Shown: positions 47,066 through 59,055 of the stretch, piece by piece
How the letters are laid out: each line of letters starts with the position of its first letter
How positions within the stretch are numbered: the stretch's first letter is position 1
From: Eutypa lata
Taxonomy: Eukaryota; Ascomycota; Sordariomycetes; Xylariales; Diatrypaceae
Direction of reading: 5' to 3'
DNA: 64,000 nt
Assembly: GCA_022661535.1 (NCBI GenBank)
Contig: JAKULF010000003.1
Location: 3,844,001 to 3,908,000, forward strand
Notes under the pieces: model-generated
The model's input: the letters and a program-made list of their open reading frames with translations, nothing else
Told to the model about the DNA's origin: nothing
Database searches by the model: none
Position numbers and translations under genes: made by a program

Positions 47066-47092
47066 GGCAGGCAGGCAGGCAGGCAGGCAGGC
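47066..47092 (+). repeat. (CAGG)n microsatellite
   Basis: About six perfect GGCA/CAGG units in 3' flanking DNA of the TVP38 gene. Confidence 0.95.
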
Positions 47093-47547
47093 GTAGAATG
47101 GACTATCCCTAACTACATAGAAAAAAATCCGCACGTTGCTTGCCACATTGATGTGTGTGTGGGCTCCTTGATTAAGATTTAAGATTAAGTAGAACCCAAA
47201 TAAAAAGCCCCCCCCAGATATCACTGTTGAGCTTTACGAATATCACATCAAATCAATCAAAGATAGGATAGGATGGATATATATGTATATATATCACATC
47301 AGAAGCATTCATTCATTGCAAGACACGAACGAACTTGCAATGAATGAACCAAAAGTATCTGGGGAAGTGATTATGTTTCTCAGTAGTTTTCTTCCTACAC
47401 TGCACGCACTAAGTACTCATTTATACACACAAATCAATCTCGCTTGCTTTCGTATCTGTTTCTCTTCTCATGATAGGAGGAAGGAAGGGGGTGTGTAGAA
47501 AGGGGGGTATCGTGACTCCTTTTTTCTGTCCAAATGCCTTGCTCCAC

Positions 47548-47593
47548 AGCAACAACAACAACAACAACAACAACAATTAATCAATCAATCAAT
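47548..47593 (+). repeat. (CAA)n followed by (AATC)n microsatellite
   Basis: About nine CAA units immediately followed by about four AATC units, in the convergent intergenic region. Confidence 0.95.
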
Positions 47594-47986
47594 AATGCTA
47601 CCATGATGCCCCGTAATTCGTAATGGTGATGATCTTCCCTCCCCTTTCCAACCAAAACAGAAAAACAACAACCAGACGCCAAACAAGATGCTAGAGTTAG
47701 TTTAAAATAAAAAATAAACCACAAATTTGCCTCCGCCTCGGACCAATATGCACATTAAAAGAAACCAAAACCCCAACCAGGCAATGCTCCTAACAAAACT
47801 CCTCTCGTAAAACATCATTCAAATTCTCAACAATAAAAAAGAACTAGGCCGTTCCTTTTTTATTATGTCCTGCCGTAGCATCTTTGGCAGCTCAACTCAG
47901 CGGATCTGATCTGATCGTAGGGGTTGAGCAGAACAGAAAGGGACGGAACAGCCAGTCACGCAGTCACTCAGTCAGGCACCGATGGA

Positions 47987-49843
47987 TCACTGCTGTCCCT
48001 GGAAGTGCTGTATGATCTGGATAGCCTGCTCGACGGGATAGCCGATGAACACGGGGCCGGTGAACAGCATCTGCGGGGTTCCGGGCTTCGGCCGCGCGAC
48101 ATCCGCCGCGTTCAGGAACGCCGGTTGCGGGGGCGGGCTCGCGTGTCTCCCGCCACCGCCTTGTGGGGGAGGAGGATGTCCGGCGTGACCTCCACCACCG
48201 GGGAGCGGCGTCGTCGTGAAGGGCTGGTGGTGCTGATGCTGGGCCGCGGGGATGTTATCTAACCGAACGGAGCTATGCTGGTCCTCTTCTCGCTTGATCG
48301 GGGTGGTGTGGTCCATGTCCATCATCTGTCGCATCTTCGCGTGGTCGAACGGACACTTCCTCTCTCCCCCTTTCGTTGTCGGCGGCGTCGCCGGGTGGCT
48401 TGGCGACGGCAGTGATGTGGTAGTGGTGGTGGTGGTGGTGGGCATAGGTACCGGGGCGGGCGGGGGCGACTCGGGACGCTCGCCCGAGAAGTCGCCATCG
48501 AGGCCGGACGGCGGGTCGTAGATGGGCACAGATATGCCCCAGGGCCGGCTCGGCGACTCGCCGACCCGAACCTCCTTGAGCGGCCGGTCGAAGTGGCTCT
48601 GGCGTTCCTCCTCGAGGTGGTGGTCCTCCGCCTCATCGGAAGGCTCCAGCGCCGTGGTGGTGCGGTCGGGGTCGTCGGTGACGGTAGCGCTGACGGTCTG
48701 GGCCCAATTCTCCACCATCCGGTTCGAGACCTTCTCGACGTCGCTCTGGGGCCGCGTGTCCTGCTCCGGCAGCATGGGCTGGTGGATCCGGCTCAGCCCC
48801 TCCACCATGTTGGCGAGGTTGCCGTACTTGGCGTCCAGCTTCTTGATCTGATCCTCGCTCTTCTGGTATCGGCGCACGCACACCTCGTGGCTCCGGGGCA
48901 GCTCGTGCTTGTGCGTCTCTAGGTAATGCGCGATCTCCTCCGGGGAATGGTTGTCCATGTAGCGGATGGGACATTTGGCGGCGGCCCCCGATGTCGTCGG
49001 CTGCGAGCCTAGTTCGTCGTTCATGGCGGCGCAGATGGGATCCGAGGCATCGTGCGCAACAGCGTCGTGTTCCCTCCCCTCATTATCGCTTCCAGCCTGA
49101 GGCTCCTCCATCTTGACCTGCGAAAAGGGACATTCCAGACTGCCCTTCTTCTTCCCCTCCACGGTGAAATCCTGCTCGAGTATGGTAGACAGCGACGTCA
49201 TGGTGGTCGGAGGACGGCTCTCCCTACAGCTCGACTGGCTGCTCTTGCTGAAGTCGGTCAAGGAAGAGGCCACGCGCCGCCCTTCCCGGATGATGAGGGC
49301 GATGTGGTGTTTGGAATTGGAGGAGTCGTGGCGCTTGGGCAGAGGGACGAAGTTCGTGTTGGCGAGAGATTGGTTGTGCAGCTCAGGTGGGATTTGCAGT
49401 TTCACGAGGGTCTCTGATATCTCGGGTGCCGCCGGAGCATATTTGTCGGCGAGGTACTGAAACTGCAAAATGAGGAAGAGATATATTAGTAAATTTCCAT
49501 GTGCCCTTATCTCCGAGATGGTACTTAAGAATGGTCCTTCCTGTAGTGAATATTTGCACCTGCATGCACTAGGTAGGTAGGTAGTCACGGCTACCATAGG
49601 CAGCAAACTTTCGATTTAGAGCCGAAAGGCTTCTCCCATCATGCGAAAGGAAGGTAGGGACGGGAATAATTAGAGTGGTAAGACTTGGGAGTAGCACTTG
49701 GGAGATGGGGAAATCCTCACCTGCTCATGGGCAAATCGGAGCTTGTGTTCAAGAATGGTTTGTCTGTCACTTAAATTCTGAACCTCGTCGGCCAAAGCAT
49801 TAAAAGATTCGACCAAGGTCAAGGTGAGATCTTGTAAATTCAT
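47987..49843 (-). CDS. Uncharacterised fungal protein with coiled-coil start and three Cys-Pro (heme-regulatory-like) motifs
   Basis: Exons 49843-49721 and 49462-47987, phase 0 junction, 532 residues; the intron is 258 nt. The first about 60 residues form an amphipathic helix (MNLQDLTLTLVESFNAL...) likely to be a coiled coil. Three motifs of the type [E/K]-C-P-[F/I] occur: ECPFSQ at C152, KCPIRY at C205 and KCPFDH at C411. The last is very close to the K/R-C-P-V-D-H heme-regulatory motif of yeast Hap1. Around 205-280 is a helical block with EEIAHYLETHKHELPRS that looks like the structured core. The rest is Pro, Thr, His and Gly-rich and probably disordered. No DNA-binding or catalytic domain was recognised. 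I do not know the family; heme sensing is a hypothesis from the motifs alone. Confidence 0.8.
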
Positions 49844-50408
49844 CCCTGCTAGAGAGGAGAAATTGAAAGAAAGTGACCGACTTGTGCTGCTGCAACTACG
49901 TACCGTCACTTACAATGTTGAGGGTTTTTCGATCTGGTTTGAAGATTCTCAAGAGGAAGACGAAAGACGAAAACGTATTAAGCCCGACAAAAGACATGCC
50001 ATGCGTGGATGGATCAGAGGCGGCGGATGAATGACCGATTTAAGCTCCGATAAAGATCGGTTTTATTTACTGGGTAAAGAGGTAGTTAAGCTCTGACCAT
50101 GCATGTCATCAATCCTTTGTTACGTAAATAACTTAGATCTAAGCACATTTCAACGATGTCTCAGAGTCTACAGTCTCTATAACTAGACGTTATGATTATA
50201 TTTTTAGTCTTAGAGTTGCTTGCTAGTTATATTTGTCAGCTTACAGAGGTACCTAGTTATTAGTGCGGCGTATCAAAGTGCATCGTCATGAGAAATATTT
50301 ATATGTCCGTATGTCTGTCCATAGTTATATCCAAAAGTTTACTATGCATTGTTAAGTACAAATCATTACTGTCCTACCTTCCATGACACTGATAATTAAT
50401 ATATCACC
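49844..50408. promoter_or_regulatory. Divergent intergenic region
   Basis: 565 bp between the divergent Cys-Pro-motif gene and the gene starting at 50409. It is A+T-rich towards the right, should hold both promoters, and shows no further feature. Confidence 0.5.
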
Positions 50409-51172
50409 ATGAGCCTTGTAGGACAAGCTTTCCGCGTTGGGGCCATTATAGGCGTAACCACGAGCCTAGTATTTAGCGTCTATCTAGTCACGACAACGAG
50501 TCGTCAACCACTGGACGAGGATGACGAGATGTGGACAAGTGAAACCTTCACACGGTTGAATCCACACCGCAATCCTACCATACACGACATATGTTGGAAG
50601 CAGGTCCCCTTGTCCGAGATCCGACCCGAATTGAGGAATGACGAGCCAGCTCTGGCTACCGAGTTCTGCCGTGGTATTTGGAGTAGCTATGGTAAGCCTT
50701 CTAGAGTCTAGGTTCCGAGCTGTCTAGTAGTTATTGCAACTTGCTCACTCAACTTAACGAATGGTTAGCCTTTGCACCTGAGCGCATAGCGTTATCAGTG
50801 GTGGCTAGGGGCCGACCAGGAATGGCAGCGCAGCTCTCGACGGCGGCAGAACTCGCTTCATCCAAGTATGAGCTCGGAACTGCCTTCGTTGATTGTTTCG
50901 AAGTGACAGAGAGGACGATGAACTCCATCACAATTAGAGGAGGGGGTGCACCTCAGGATCCCAATGGAAGGGCTTGGGATGCCATTCTAATCTCAAGTGC
51001 TAAGATAGACAGTGAAGCTGGCGTTGCGGTATTAAGATTCAGAGTGGCGCTCTTCAACAGTGCAAAACGTGTTACGGATGGTCGAATGCCGGCTCCCTTC
51101 TTTTTGAATTGGTTCCATACATTATACACACGTTCGCTAGTGGATTGCGGAGCGCGGAACGTGGTGTGTTGA
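50409..51172 (+). CDS. Uncharacterised protein with one N-terminal membrane span
   Basis: Exons 50409-50691 and 50769-51172, joined in phase 1 across a 77-nt intron (GTAAGC..GGTTAG), 228 residues. Residues about 6-28 (QAFRVGAIIGVTTSLVFSVYLV) are a hydrophobic signal anchor. The rest is a soluble domain with a conserved-looking F-C-R-G-[IV]-W-S-x-x-A-F-A-P-E-R segment across the splice junction and an ending W-F-H-T-L-Y. Similar short anchored proteins exist in many filamentous ascomycetes without assigned function. No catalytic residues can be named. The join is supported because it restores a continuous domain with no stop; ending at the first-exon stop would remove most of the fold. Confidence 0.75.
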
Positions 51173-51609
51173 AGAAACAAACAGAGGGTAAGTAGTCGAA
51201 TATATATACTAATAGTAACTCTTTGCTCATTTCTAACACGGTCTCCAGGAGACAAGAAACAATAAGCGAAAGGTGTGTACTTGAAATGTAATTAAAGTCC
51301 TCTTTACTTATCAATAGAAACTTACATGTGTGCTTAGGTAGGAGGAGCGTTGTATCTACCCAGTCTATGTGGTTCCAATTGGCTGGTGTCGAGTGGGCAC
51401 CAATCAACGTTCGCACCTCCTCACTTACTTCGTATAGTCAACCTAATATAGTACAGCTACTTCCAGTCAACCTCCATAGGTCAATATTCAAGTACCTATT
51501 CTATAAAACAATCCCTAGCAGACTACCGACAACTTAAATAACGCTATTAGGCCATATAAACAACAACGATTAGAGCCCCAGTAGAACCGACTAGGTCGCC
51601 ATCTCAAAC
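51173..51609. other. Short intergenic region
   Basis: 437 bp between two plus-strand genes. It should contain the upstream terminator and the promoter of the hydrolase starting at 51610. Nothing distinctive seen. Confidence 0.6.
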
Positions 51610-53071
51610 ATGGCACCCGTCACTGCCCGGTTGGTTTCAGAGAGCAAGCCCTACCTCGTCCCTGGTGTGTATCAATGAACTCTTATTTTGCTCAAAGTCT
51701 ATGGCCTAACATGTTCTGTTAGGCAAGTTATTAGTGAAGGAGTACTGGTTCGAGGTGCCGCTGGATTACACTAAGCCAAACTCGAAAACCATCAAGCTCT
51801 TCGCAAGAAGCGGTGTCAAGTATGAGAAGCCTATCGTTGAGTCTTCTTCAAAGCAAGTCACACAGCGACCTTACCTCGTCTATCTACAAGGTGGACCTGG
51901 ATTCGGTAACTCCAGCCCCCAAGAGAGTCCTCTATCCAAACACATGCTCGACCGAGGGTACGAGCTCCTCCTGATAGACTATCGGGGAACGGGATTTAGC
52001 TGCCCTGTCTCTTCCAACACTCTCGAGCTCGTGGGAGGACCTCAGGAGCAGGCGGACTATCTCAAGCTATTCAGGGCCGATGCCATCGTCAAGGACTACG
52101 AGGCTGTCCGGCTATGTCTCACCAAGGACTTCCCTCCCGAGAAGAAGAAATGGAGCATATTCGGGCAATCCTTCGGCGGCATGGCTTCGATGACCTACCT
52201 TTCGTTCGCGCCCGAGGGCCTACGTGAATCGTTCATCACTGGCGGTCTTGCGTCTTTGGACAAGGGGCCAGCCGAGGTCTACCCGGCAACCTACCGTCGT
52301 GTCATAGAGCGAAACAATATTTATTATAAGAAATTTCCCCAGGATGTTGCTGCGGTGAAGTGGGTAGCCGGCAAGATCCAGGAACTGGGTGGTCGAAAGG
52401 GGGTCCCCCTTCCCGCCGGCGGGTTTTTGACTGTGCAGAACTTGCTGTCACTCGGGTTGAACTTCGGCATGGACGGCGGCATTGATAGGGTTCACAACTT
52501 CATCATCAAGATGAAGGCGGATCTGGACCAGTTCAACACTTTCACTCGCGCCACTCTGAACTCCTTCGAGCAGGAACTCGGGTTTGACGTTGCCCCTATC
52601 TATGCGTTGCTCCACGAGCCGTGCTGGACGTACGGGCCCGGTTTCGCCAACAATTATGCCGCTGATAGGGTTGGTCGGACGCTGGAGGAGTATCAGTGGC
52701 TACGGGACGGCTGGTCCCTTGAGAGCCTCGGAGACAAGCCCCTCTATTTCATCGGAGAGATGGTGCCCCGTTTCCACTTCGACACCCGTTCCGAGCTGAT
52801 CAAGCTGAAGGAGACGGCGGACATATTAGCGGCGTTCGACCAGTGGCCACCTCTATACGACATCGAGCAGCTGGCTAAGAACGAGGTCCCTGTCTACGCC
52901 GCGGCCTACAATGATATGTATGTTGACTCCGACCTGGCGAGGGAAACCGCCCGCCGGATACGGGGCATCAAGGTCTTCGAAACGAATGTGTTATTCCACG
53001 GCGCCGTGAGAAGCAAGCCGGAGGAGGTATTCAAGGAATTGATAAGCTTACGGGACGACACTATCGATTGA
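51610..53071 (+). CDS. Prolyl-iminopeptidase-like alpha/beta hydrolase (S33 family)
   Basis: Exons 51610-51664 and 51723-53071 joined in phase 1 across a 58-nt intron, 467 residues. The alpha/beta-hydrolase core shows QGGPGFG (the HGGPG oxyanion motif of prolyl iminopeptidases with Gln for His), the nucleophile elbow G-Q-S-F-G-G with S168, D416 in YNDMYVD and H444 in LFHGAV. The family removes N-terminal proline from peptides. The long insert between the elbow and the Asp (about 190-380) is the expected cap domain and is large, as in fungal S33 enzymes. No signal peptide, so cytosolic. The first exon supplies a short N-terminus (MAPVTARLVSESKPYLVPG) typical of the family. Exact substrate unproven. 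Confidence 0.92.
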
Positions 53072-53421
53072 TAGGTCATATGTTACGTTCATTACTTATA
53101 TACTTGTTCGTAATGGATTCCATAGCAACCTTACTAGGCTCTCACCATAATAGTTGAGCAGGCGCCTATTGACACAGCCTGTAATAATCCTAGTTGTTCA
53201 TAACATAATTAATATGTAAAAAAAAGTATAGGTTAGTTTATTGTTATTATCAGTATATGTCATATTGTGTAAGTATGTGCATTGTGTCCGACTAGATATG
53301 TATCAAGGTATCTCCGCTAATACGACCGAAGCCTACTTCCTCCCTAGGTTCAGGAAGTTGAGAATTAATGAATAATCTATCTGTAGCACAAATTCAACCA
53401 TAACTTCCACCGTCGTGTTCA
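53072..53421. other. Convergent intergenic region, A+T-rich
   Basis: 350 bp between the stops of the hydrolase and AAA+ ATPase genes. Contains a short A run at 53218-53225; nothing else seen. Confidence 0.6.
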
Positions 53422-56136
53422 TCACTCATCAACCGGCTGTGGCGTGCGACTAGGCTCAGAGGAATCCCACCCCCCATACCCAGTATCGAGCAGCTTGGAG
53501 CCTCGTCTCCGAATGTTCAGAACAACATCTAGATGGCGTTTACCCAGCCGCGCTTTCTGGCTGAGGGCTAGGATCCTCGCCGTCTTGATCGCGCTCTTGA
53601 TCTGCCGCCCGTTGATGAGCCAACGCGCGAGGTGGTCCAGATCCTCCTCGCTAAGCTCCACCGACTCCGGCGGCAGCCGGCTGACGAAGTTGGCCCAGAT
53701 CCGCCTCCGGGCATCCTGGCTCAGCTGGTCGTAGGTCAGGATGATGTCGATCCGGGACTCGAAGGCCGGGTCTACGTTCTCGGTCCTGTTGGTCGTTAGG
53801 ACGAGGACTCCCTGGTAGTACTCCAGCAGTACCAGGAATACTAGTTGCCCGTCGTCAGTATTTATTAATAAAAAAAAAAAAGAATATCGCCTAATGCGCT
53901 CCTGGGATTGACAGGCAAGGGATACCTATGGGGCTGGCTCACTTGATACTAGCTCGTTCTGAGCGAGGTTATAACTAGAGCGCCGTTCGAGAAAGACGTC
54001 GGCCTCGTCGATGAGCAACACGGCGTCCCAGTACGAGCAACGGTCGAGGGCCCGTTTCAAAGAGCCTTCGACGTCCCCGGGCGTGAAGCCAAGATCGCCA
54101 GCTCGGACTCTGTACAGAGGTCTTCTGAGCTGCTCCGCAACTATGGAGAAGTGTGTCAATGTGTGTGCATATATGTGTAAGCAAGTACGTGAATCTAGTG
54201 TTCATACCTGATTCTGCTGTCAAGGTTTTTCCGACACCCGGAGGCCCCGCGAGAAGGAGGATCAACCCTTTCCCTGATTCCCCAGAGAGTGACATGTCAG
54301 CTGTGTCCTATGGTCTAGGTAGGTAGGTAGTTTAGATATATATATACCTTTCCCCTCGACAAAATCATCAAACCCGCCATCTGCCTTTTCCATATTCTGC
54401 GCTACGAGAGCCAACAGCAGTTGCTTTTCGTGCTCTTCAATGACAAGGTTGCCAAGGAGTTTGTCGTTCCAGGAGATGGGGCCAATACCGCTAATGTAAA
54501 ACTTGTGGAATTGCTTGCTCTCCAGAGCAAACCCCTTGACCCTTGGCCGAGCCAGCAGACATTGTTCATCCGTCAACCGCGGTAACTCCTTCTTCTTATC
54601 ATTATCTTGATCTTCGTTGTCGTCGCCGTCCTCGCGAGCTGAGTCCGTGGGTGAACTTTGTATTTCGGCATTTTTGGGGCTTCCAACCCCTCTTAGGACT
54701 GGAACCACCTTCTCCTGGAATCTGTAGTAGGCATACGCGTCAACGATAATTCGTTCTGACAGCTTTTTTGAGTTAGCTTATTTCCATCGCCTCTTAGGCG
54801 TATATAGGCAACGACGTATACTTACCTCTACAAGGTATATCCGGCCGGGACTTCTCTCATATTTAACGGATACGGACCCGCTGTACATTCTCATGTGCTG
54901 GCCAGATAGAGCTTCGAATCTCCTCCCCCTCTCGATAAGGCTCTGGCGGATCCGTTCTTGATCGGGGTGAGACGTTAAGGGGGAGTAGGGCAGCGTGGTG
55001 ATCTTTCGGAAACCTTTGAAAGGATGTATTTTCCATGTTTTGTTTCGAAAGCCGAACGTTATTCCATTCCAGTCAAGGACCTCAACACTCAACTGGCAGT
55101 AGTCGTACGAACGCATTTTGATAGTCGAGGCATCGTTGAGAATGGCGGCTGAGTGGATACCATTGACAGTTTCCACGACAATGCTCCCTGGCTCAAACGC
55201 AAGCAGGATATCTTTATAAGTGATGTAACCTGTCTTTTTGAACTCATGAAATGTGTGGAAAGAGTCAGAGAGTTCCGGTTCTAGAGTATTCTTCAGAGCC
55301 GAGAGCAGCTTCTTTAAGCCATCGTTGGTCTCTGTGGCCTCTGCCTGTAGCAAGCGGTCCCAGCGATGCAAAAAGGGTATGAAAGGCGCGTTGAATCCGA
55401 CCACCGGAGCCCCGGTATCGACACTGGGGTAATCCTCCAGCACCGCGGAGAGGCGACCGTTCAGCTCGGGACTGTGGATCTCGATCGCGATACCCCTGAG
55501 CGTGTGTGAACGCACTTGATGATAGTGGGCGATGGCGAACGTCTTGGTGAGGCTTCTTGTCGTCTTTTCATTCTGGAGTTTTCCGTTGAGACCGACGGCG
55601 ACCGGCAGCGTGGTCGTAAATATAATGTCGCCATCTTCTGTAGGTTTCTCTTTAGCATATAGATGCCGTACTTCTGGTCTCCAGCCTACTTCTTCTTCGA
55701 CTTCGAGCTCTACGTCTTCATTCCTCGTGGGCTTAGCATCAAATGATGAACTATCATGGCCAGTAGACTGTCCGGCATTTACTGTGTCGTGTGTAGTGCC
55801 TAAGGAGGTATCTATGAATGTCTCTTTCCGGTCGTTTGTTGTGCTAATGGGCGCTCCTAACGTTTGGGCCGTCTCTCCCTTTGAGACTTTATCGTCGTGG
55901 TTCTCGTTTCTATCGGCAATATGAATATTGCCTGCGTCAGTATACGTTTGAGCATCTTGATCTTGCTCTGTCTCGGGGATGTCGTTATCCATGTTTTGCC
56001 CGCCCGTCTTTAGATTTGGGAGTGGGTCGTCTTCCTGTTCTGATCGAAGCGCCTGAGATACGTATTCCGGGTCAGTCCAAATTTTGCGCACCGCTTCAAG
56101 TTGGTCAGCAAGCTTGATCTGATTATCATTTTCCAT
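53422..56136 (-). CDS. AAA+ ATPase with fungal N-terminal (DUF7025-like) domain
   Basis: Five exons on the minus strand: 56136-54826, 54762-54348, 54273-54208, 54140-53943 and 53840-53422; 802 residues. The N-terminal about 160 residues are acidic and Thr/Asp-rich. A central domain (about 165-470) with GWRPEVRHLY, SVEVLDW and GITFGF precedes the ATPase, as in a large fungal family of AAA+ proteins of unknown role. The AAA+ module has Walker A GPPGVGKT at 585-592, Walker B LLIDEAD at 639-645 and sensor-1 LTTNR. A 66-nt micro-exon carries Walker A. The C-terminal lid ends in an Arg-rich helix. All junctions keep frame and motifs. The family is expanded in filamentous ascomycetes; a remodelling ATPase is implied, client unknown. 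It is divergent from the HET gene. Confidence 0.9.
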
Positions 56137-56922
56137 CGTCTACAAGACGCGATGATTCCCCCAGGATGAGTAGTAAATTCCAACTAAATTATTTTTTTAT
56201 TGAGTTATGCAGGTAGGGAGGGATATTACAAGGGGCATTTTCACTTGAATTTATCTTGCTCGTTGATTGGTAGAAACCAGTATGACCCCTGGTTTATACA
56301 CATCCGTCAGCCGCAGTGTTACTCTGCTAAGCGCGAGCGAATAGGTGTCTAGAATGGGTTACTAGGCACATATTCAGCTCGGTTCCTTTCGATGCCGTAT
56401 CTTTGACTGCTTAATTACATCATATATCCATTTCCCAGACGTGTCATGGTGTTATTCGAGTCTAATTCGGGTATCGTATCCGATCTGAGGTGGCTGGCTG
56501 CCTGTCACAAGGATCAGAATGGGGAATCGAGGCTTAGAAACGATATAATCCTAGGAATATCGAGCTACGATATACATAAAACCCGGCTATGTCCGAATCT
56601 ACATGCCTCTATTGCATTAGAATCATTACCAACTTCTCAGTTCAGCATCACCTGTCCAGCTGTCCATAGTTATATCGTACCTACACACTGATTGGATTTG
56701 CGGCCTACTAGTCTTCGGCTCCTTTTACCATGTGAGATTATAAGTGTTTGTTATTGTGATCTAACAGTTGTATCGTGGGGTCTCCGCTACCTGTGTATAT
56801 CCTCTTTGTTCACCACATCCATCAGCCCGTACAGATTATGTAAATATCCTACATGTTTTTTGTCAAATCGAGTTCTTGCTAAACAGCCGGCTCTGCCTAT
56901 ATGCTATACCTTTACCTGAAAC
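56137..56922. promoter_or_regulatory. Bidirectional promoter region between the AAA+ and HET genes
   Basis: 786 bp between two divergent start codons. Short open frames at 56446-56919 have no motif and probably reflect chance. Holds both promoters; no specific site recognised. Confidence 0.55.
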
Positions 56923-59055
56923 ATGGAAGCCGTCCAGTCTATAGTAGCCCCTGAGCTTCTAGATGCATCGCCGCACGAGGAGTTCGAATATGGAAAAACC
57001 GCTCTAGGGCCTGATGAAATTCGAATATTAATACTCCGGTCTGAATTCTACGAAGAAGACGCAAGTGACGTTCACTGTCACTTGGTGCGGCTTGACCTCA
57101 ATGCAACAAAAACCTTGAGTCGAAAGAGACACCCCTTTATGGCATTGTCCTATGTGTGGGGTGCTGAAGAACCAAAGAAAAAGATATACATCAACGGCAA
57201 GCACAAGCATGTAAGCCCTAACCTCCACAACGCTCTTATACATCTTCGTGAGAAAATGGCACCCGTTCCGCTGTGGGTGGATGCACTTTGCATCAATCAA
57301 CAGGACACCCTAGAGACGAGCCGCGAGGTCCTCAAAATGAAACGTATCTACGCACAGTGCTGGTCAGTTCTTTACTGGCTAGGGCCCGCAATGGATCCCG
57401 GTCTCGATGACTTTTATTATGGCCAAGATGATATTCCAGCACATGCAGTACACATGCAGGAAATCGGAGAGGTCTATGAGACACTACACGAACAAGGGGA
57501 CAATGAGAGCGAAAAAATCATCGATGTTTGGAGATCTGTCACACGGATAAAGCAAACTGACTCCTTGAAGCGATTGGCAACCTACATAGCTCTTCTATTT
57601 TCCCTGCCATTCTGGAGGAGGGTTTGGATTACCCAGGAGTTCATCCTCTCCCGAGATGGCTTCTTCGTATGGGGAAAATACACATTCAACGTCGGGGCTT
57701 TGGACGCACTGCTACACCCTCAAGCCCGGCTACTTCCATACACGCCGTACTCAGTCGACTTCCACCGATACATAAAGGCTTACTCCATGGCCCTGGAGAC
57801 TATCCGGATGCGTTCCTACAACGCGCGGTTCCTAGATGCACTGCTGAACGTGAGGTACCGCCTCGCGGGAAGGGAACATGACTATATATATGGTTTATTG
57901 GGTTTTACGAATGTGAGGGGCGGCATCATACCAGACTACAGCAAAACGAAGAGACAAGTGTTTACCGAGGCGATGCAGGCAGTCTTAGCACAGGAGACCA
58001 ACCTGGACATTCTTAGTGCTTGTGATCGAGGCTGGGCCAAGTGTTCTGCCACCGATAGCACGACAGATGATCAAGACTGGCCTACGTGGCTACCCGACTG
58101 GTCCTATGCGCCCCTCAAAATATACCAAGAATGGAGATTCGATGTCCGTTCTCTACTTCTAGATTTCCAACACCATTTGCCAGTCCATTTCAATGCCGGC
58201 GCAAACACTAGGCAAGCAGCCTATGTCCTCCCAGGGGGCAGACACCTCTGCGTTCGAGGTATTGACTTCGACTCAGTGGCAGAAATCATCAGCGGCACAG
58301 GGGTACGTTGGGAATACAAGGTGAAGGCATTGTGGTATGCAGGGAAGTTTCGCCGTGCTTATACTACTCTAGGCAGTAAGTGATTTCTGTCGTCATTTTC
58401 TTCTCTTTATCGCCGGCTTCGGTGTTTGGGGTTGCTTACAGGGGCATGTTTAGAAGCCTTTCTCCCCTGAACAACTCCTAGATCTCACTGAGATATGGGC
58501 CAAAGGGTAACTGCTAACTCGAGGTGTTGCAGTGCTAAAGAATGCGTGTATGAGAACTGCAAGATATGGACGTAACAACACCCTCCCTGCAGAGCCTTTC
58601 GATCAACGTCTTCGGGAGGTTTTTGAAAGCGAAGAGACAGACGAGCTCGACATGCTAGCAGCGCCCAATACCACACACCCCGAACCATTTAATGACCGAA
58701 ACGATGAGCCTGGAGAGGAGAAGGACCTCAGTGCTTCTGATGGAGTCCTTTTCAGGATTCATGACAGCGCAAGCTCCGTATTTATCACGCGCCGAGGATA
58801 TCTTGGAAGAAGCCCAATGACTGCCAAGACTGGCGATAAAATATGCATCTTCCACGGTGGCAATGTCCCGTTCTTGCTACGGCAACAGGAAGTGGATGCA
58901 GATATTTTTGAATTGGCAGGGGAAGCATGTACGTTCCTTAGTCGCATGAACTGGAATAGCCCATTGCTAACTAGGATCTAGATATCCACGGTATCATGAC
59001 AGGAGTAGCTATCAGGGCTAGGGAAAGTCATTGGAAGGATTTTACGTTAGCTTGA
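56923..59055 (+). CDS. HET-domain (heterokaryon incompatibility) protein
   Basis: Three exons, 56923-58375, 58533-58928 and 58982-59055; 640 residues. The HET domain runs from about 70 (H-P-F-M-A-L-S-Y-V-W-G) through L-W-V-D-A-L-C-I-N-Q-Q-D to W-I-T-Q-E-F, the three conserved blocks of the family. HET proteins act in non-self recognition and trigger regulated cell death when incompatible strains fuse; many genomic copies have no assigned partner. The 53-nt second intron (GTACGT..ATCTAG, branch GCTAAC) is easily missed. Reading through it gives a stop at 58981, while splicing restores the conserved end G-E-A-Y-I-H-G-I-M-T-G-V-A common in HET proteins. No NACHT, ankyrin or WD repeat is attached. 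No lesions seen, so the gene appears intact. Confidence 0.93.

Larger units (their letters stand above)
46751..47986. other. Convergent 3' region dense in microsatellites
   Basis: 1.24 kb between the stops of two convergent genes. It contains (CTAT)n at 46852-46869, (CAGG)n at 47066-47092, (CAA)n at 47548-47576 and (AATC)n at 47577-47593. No gene seen. Confidence 0.75.
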
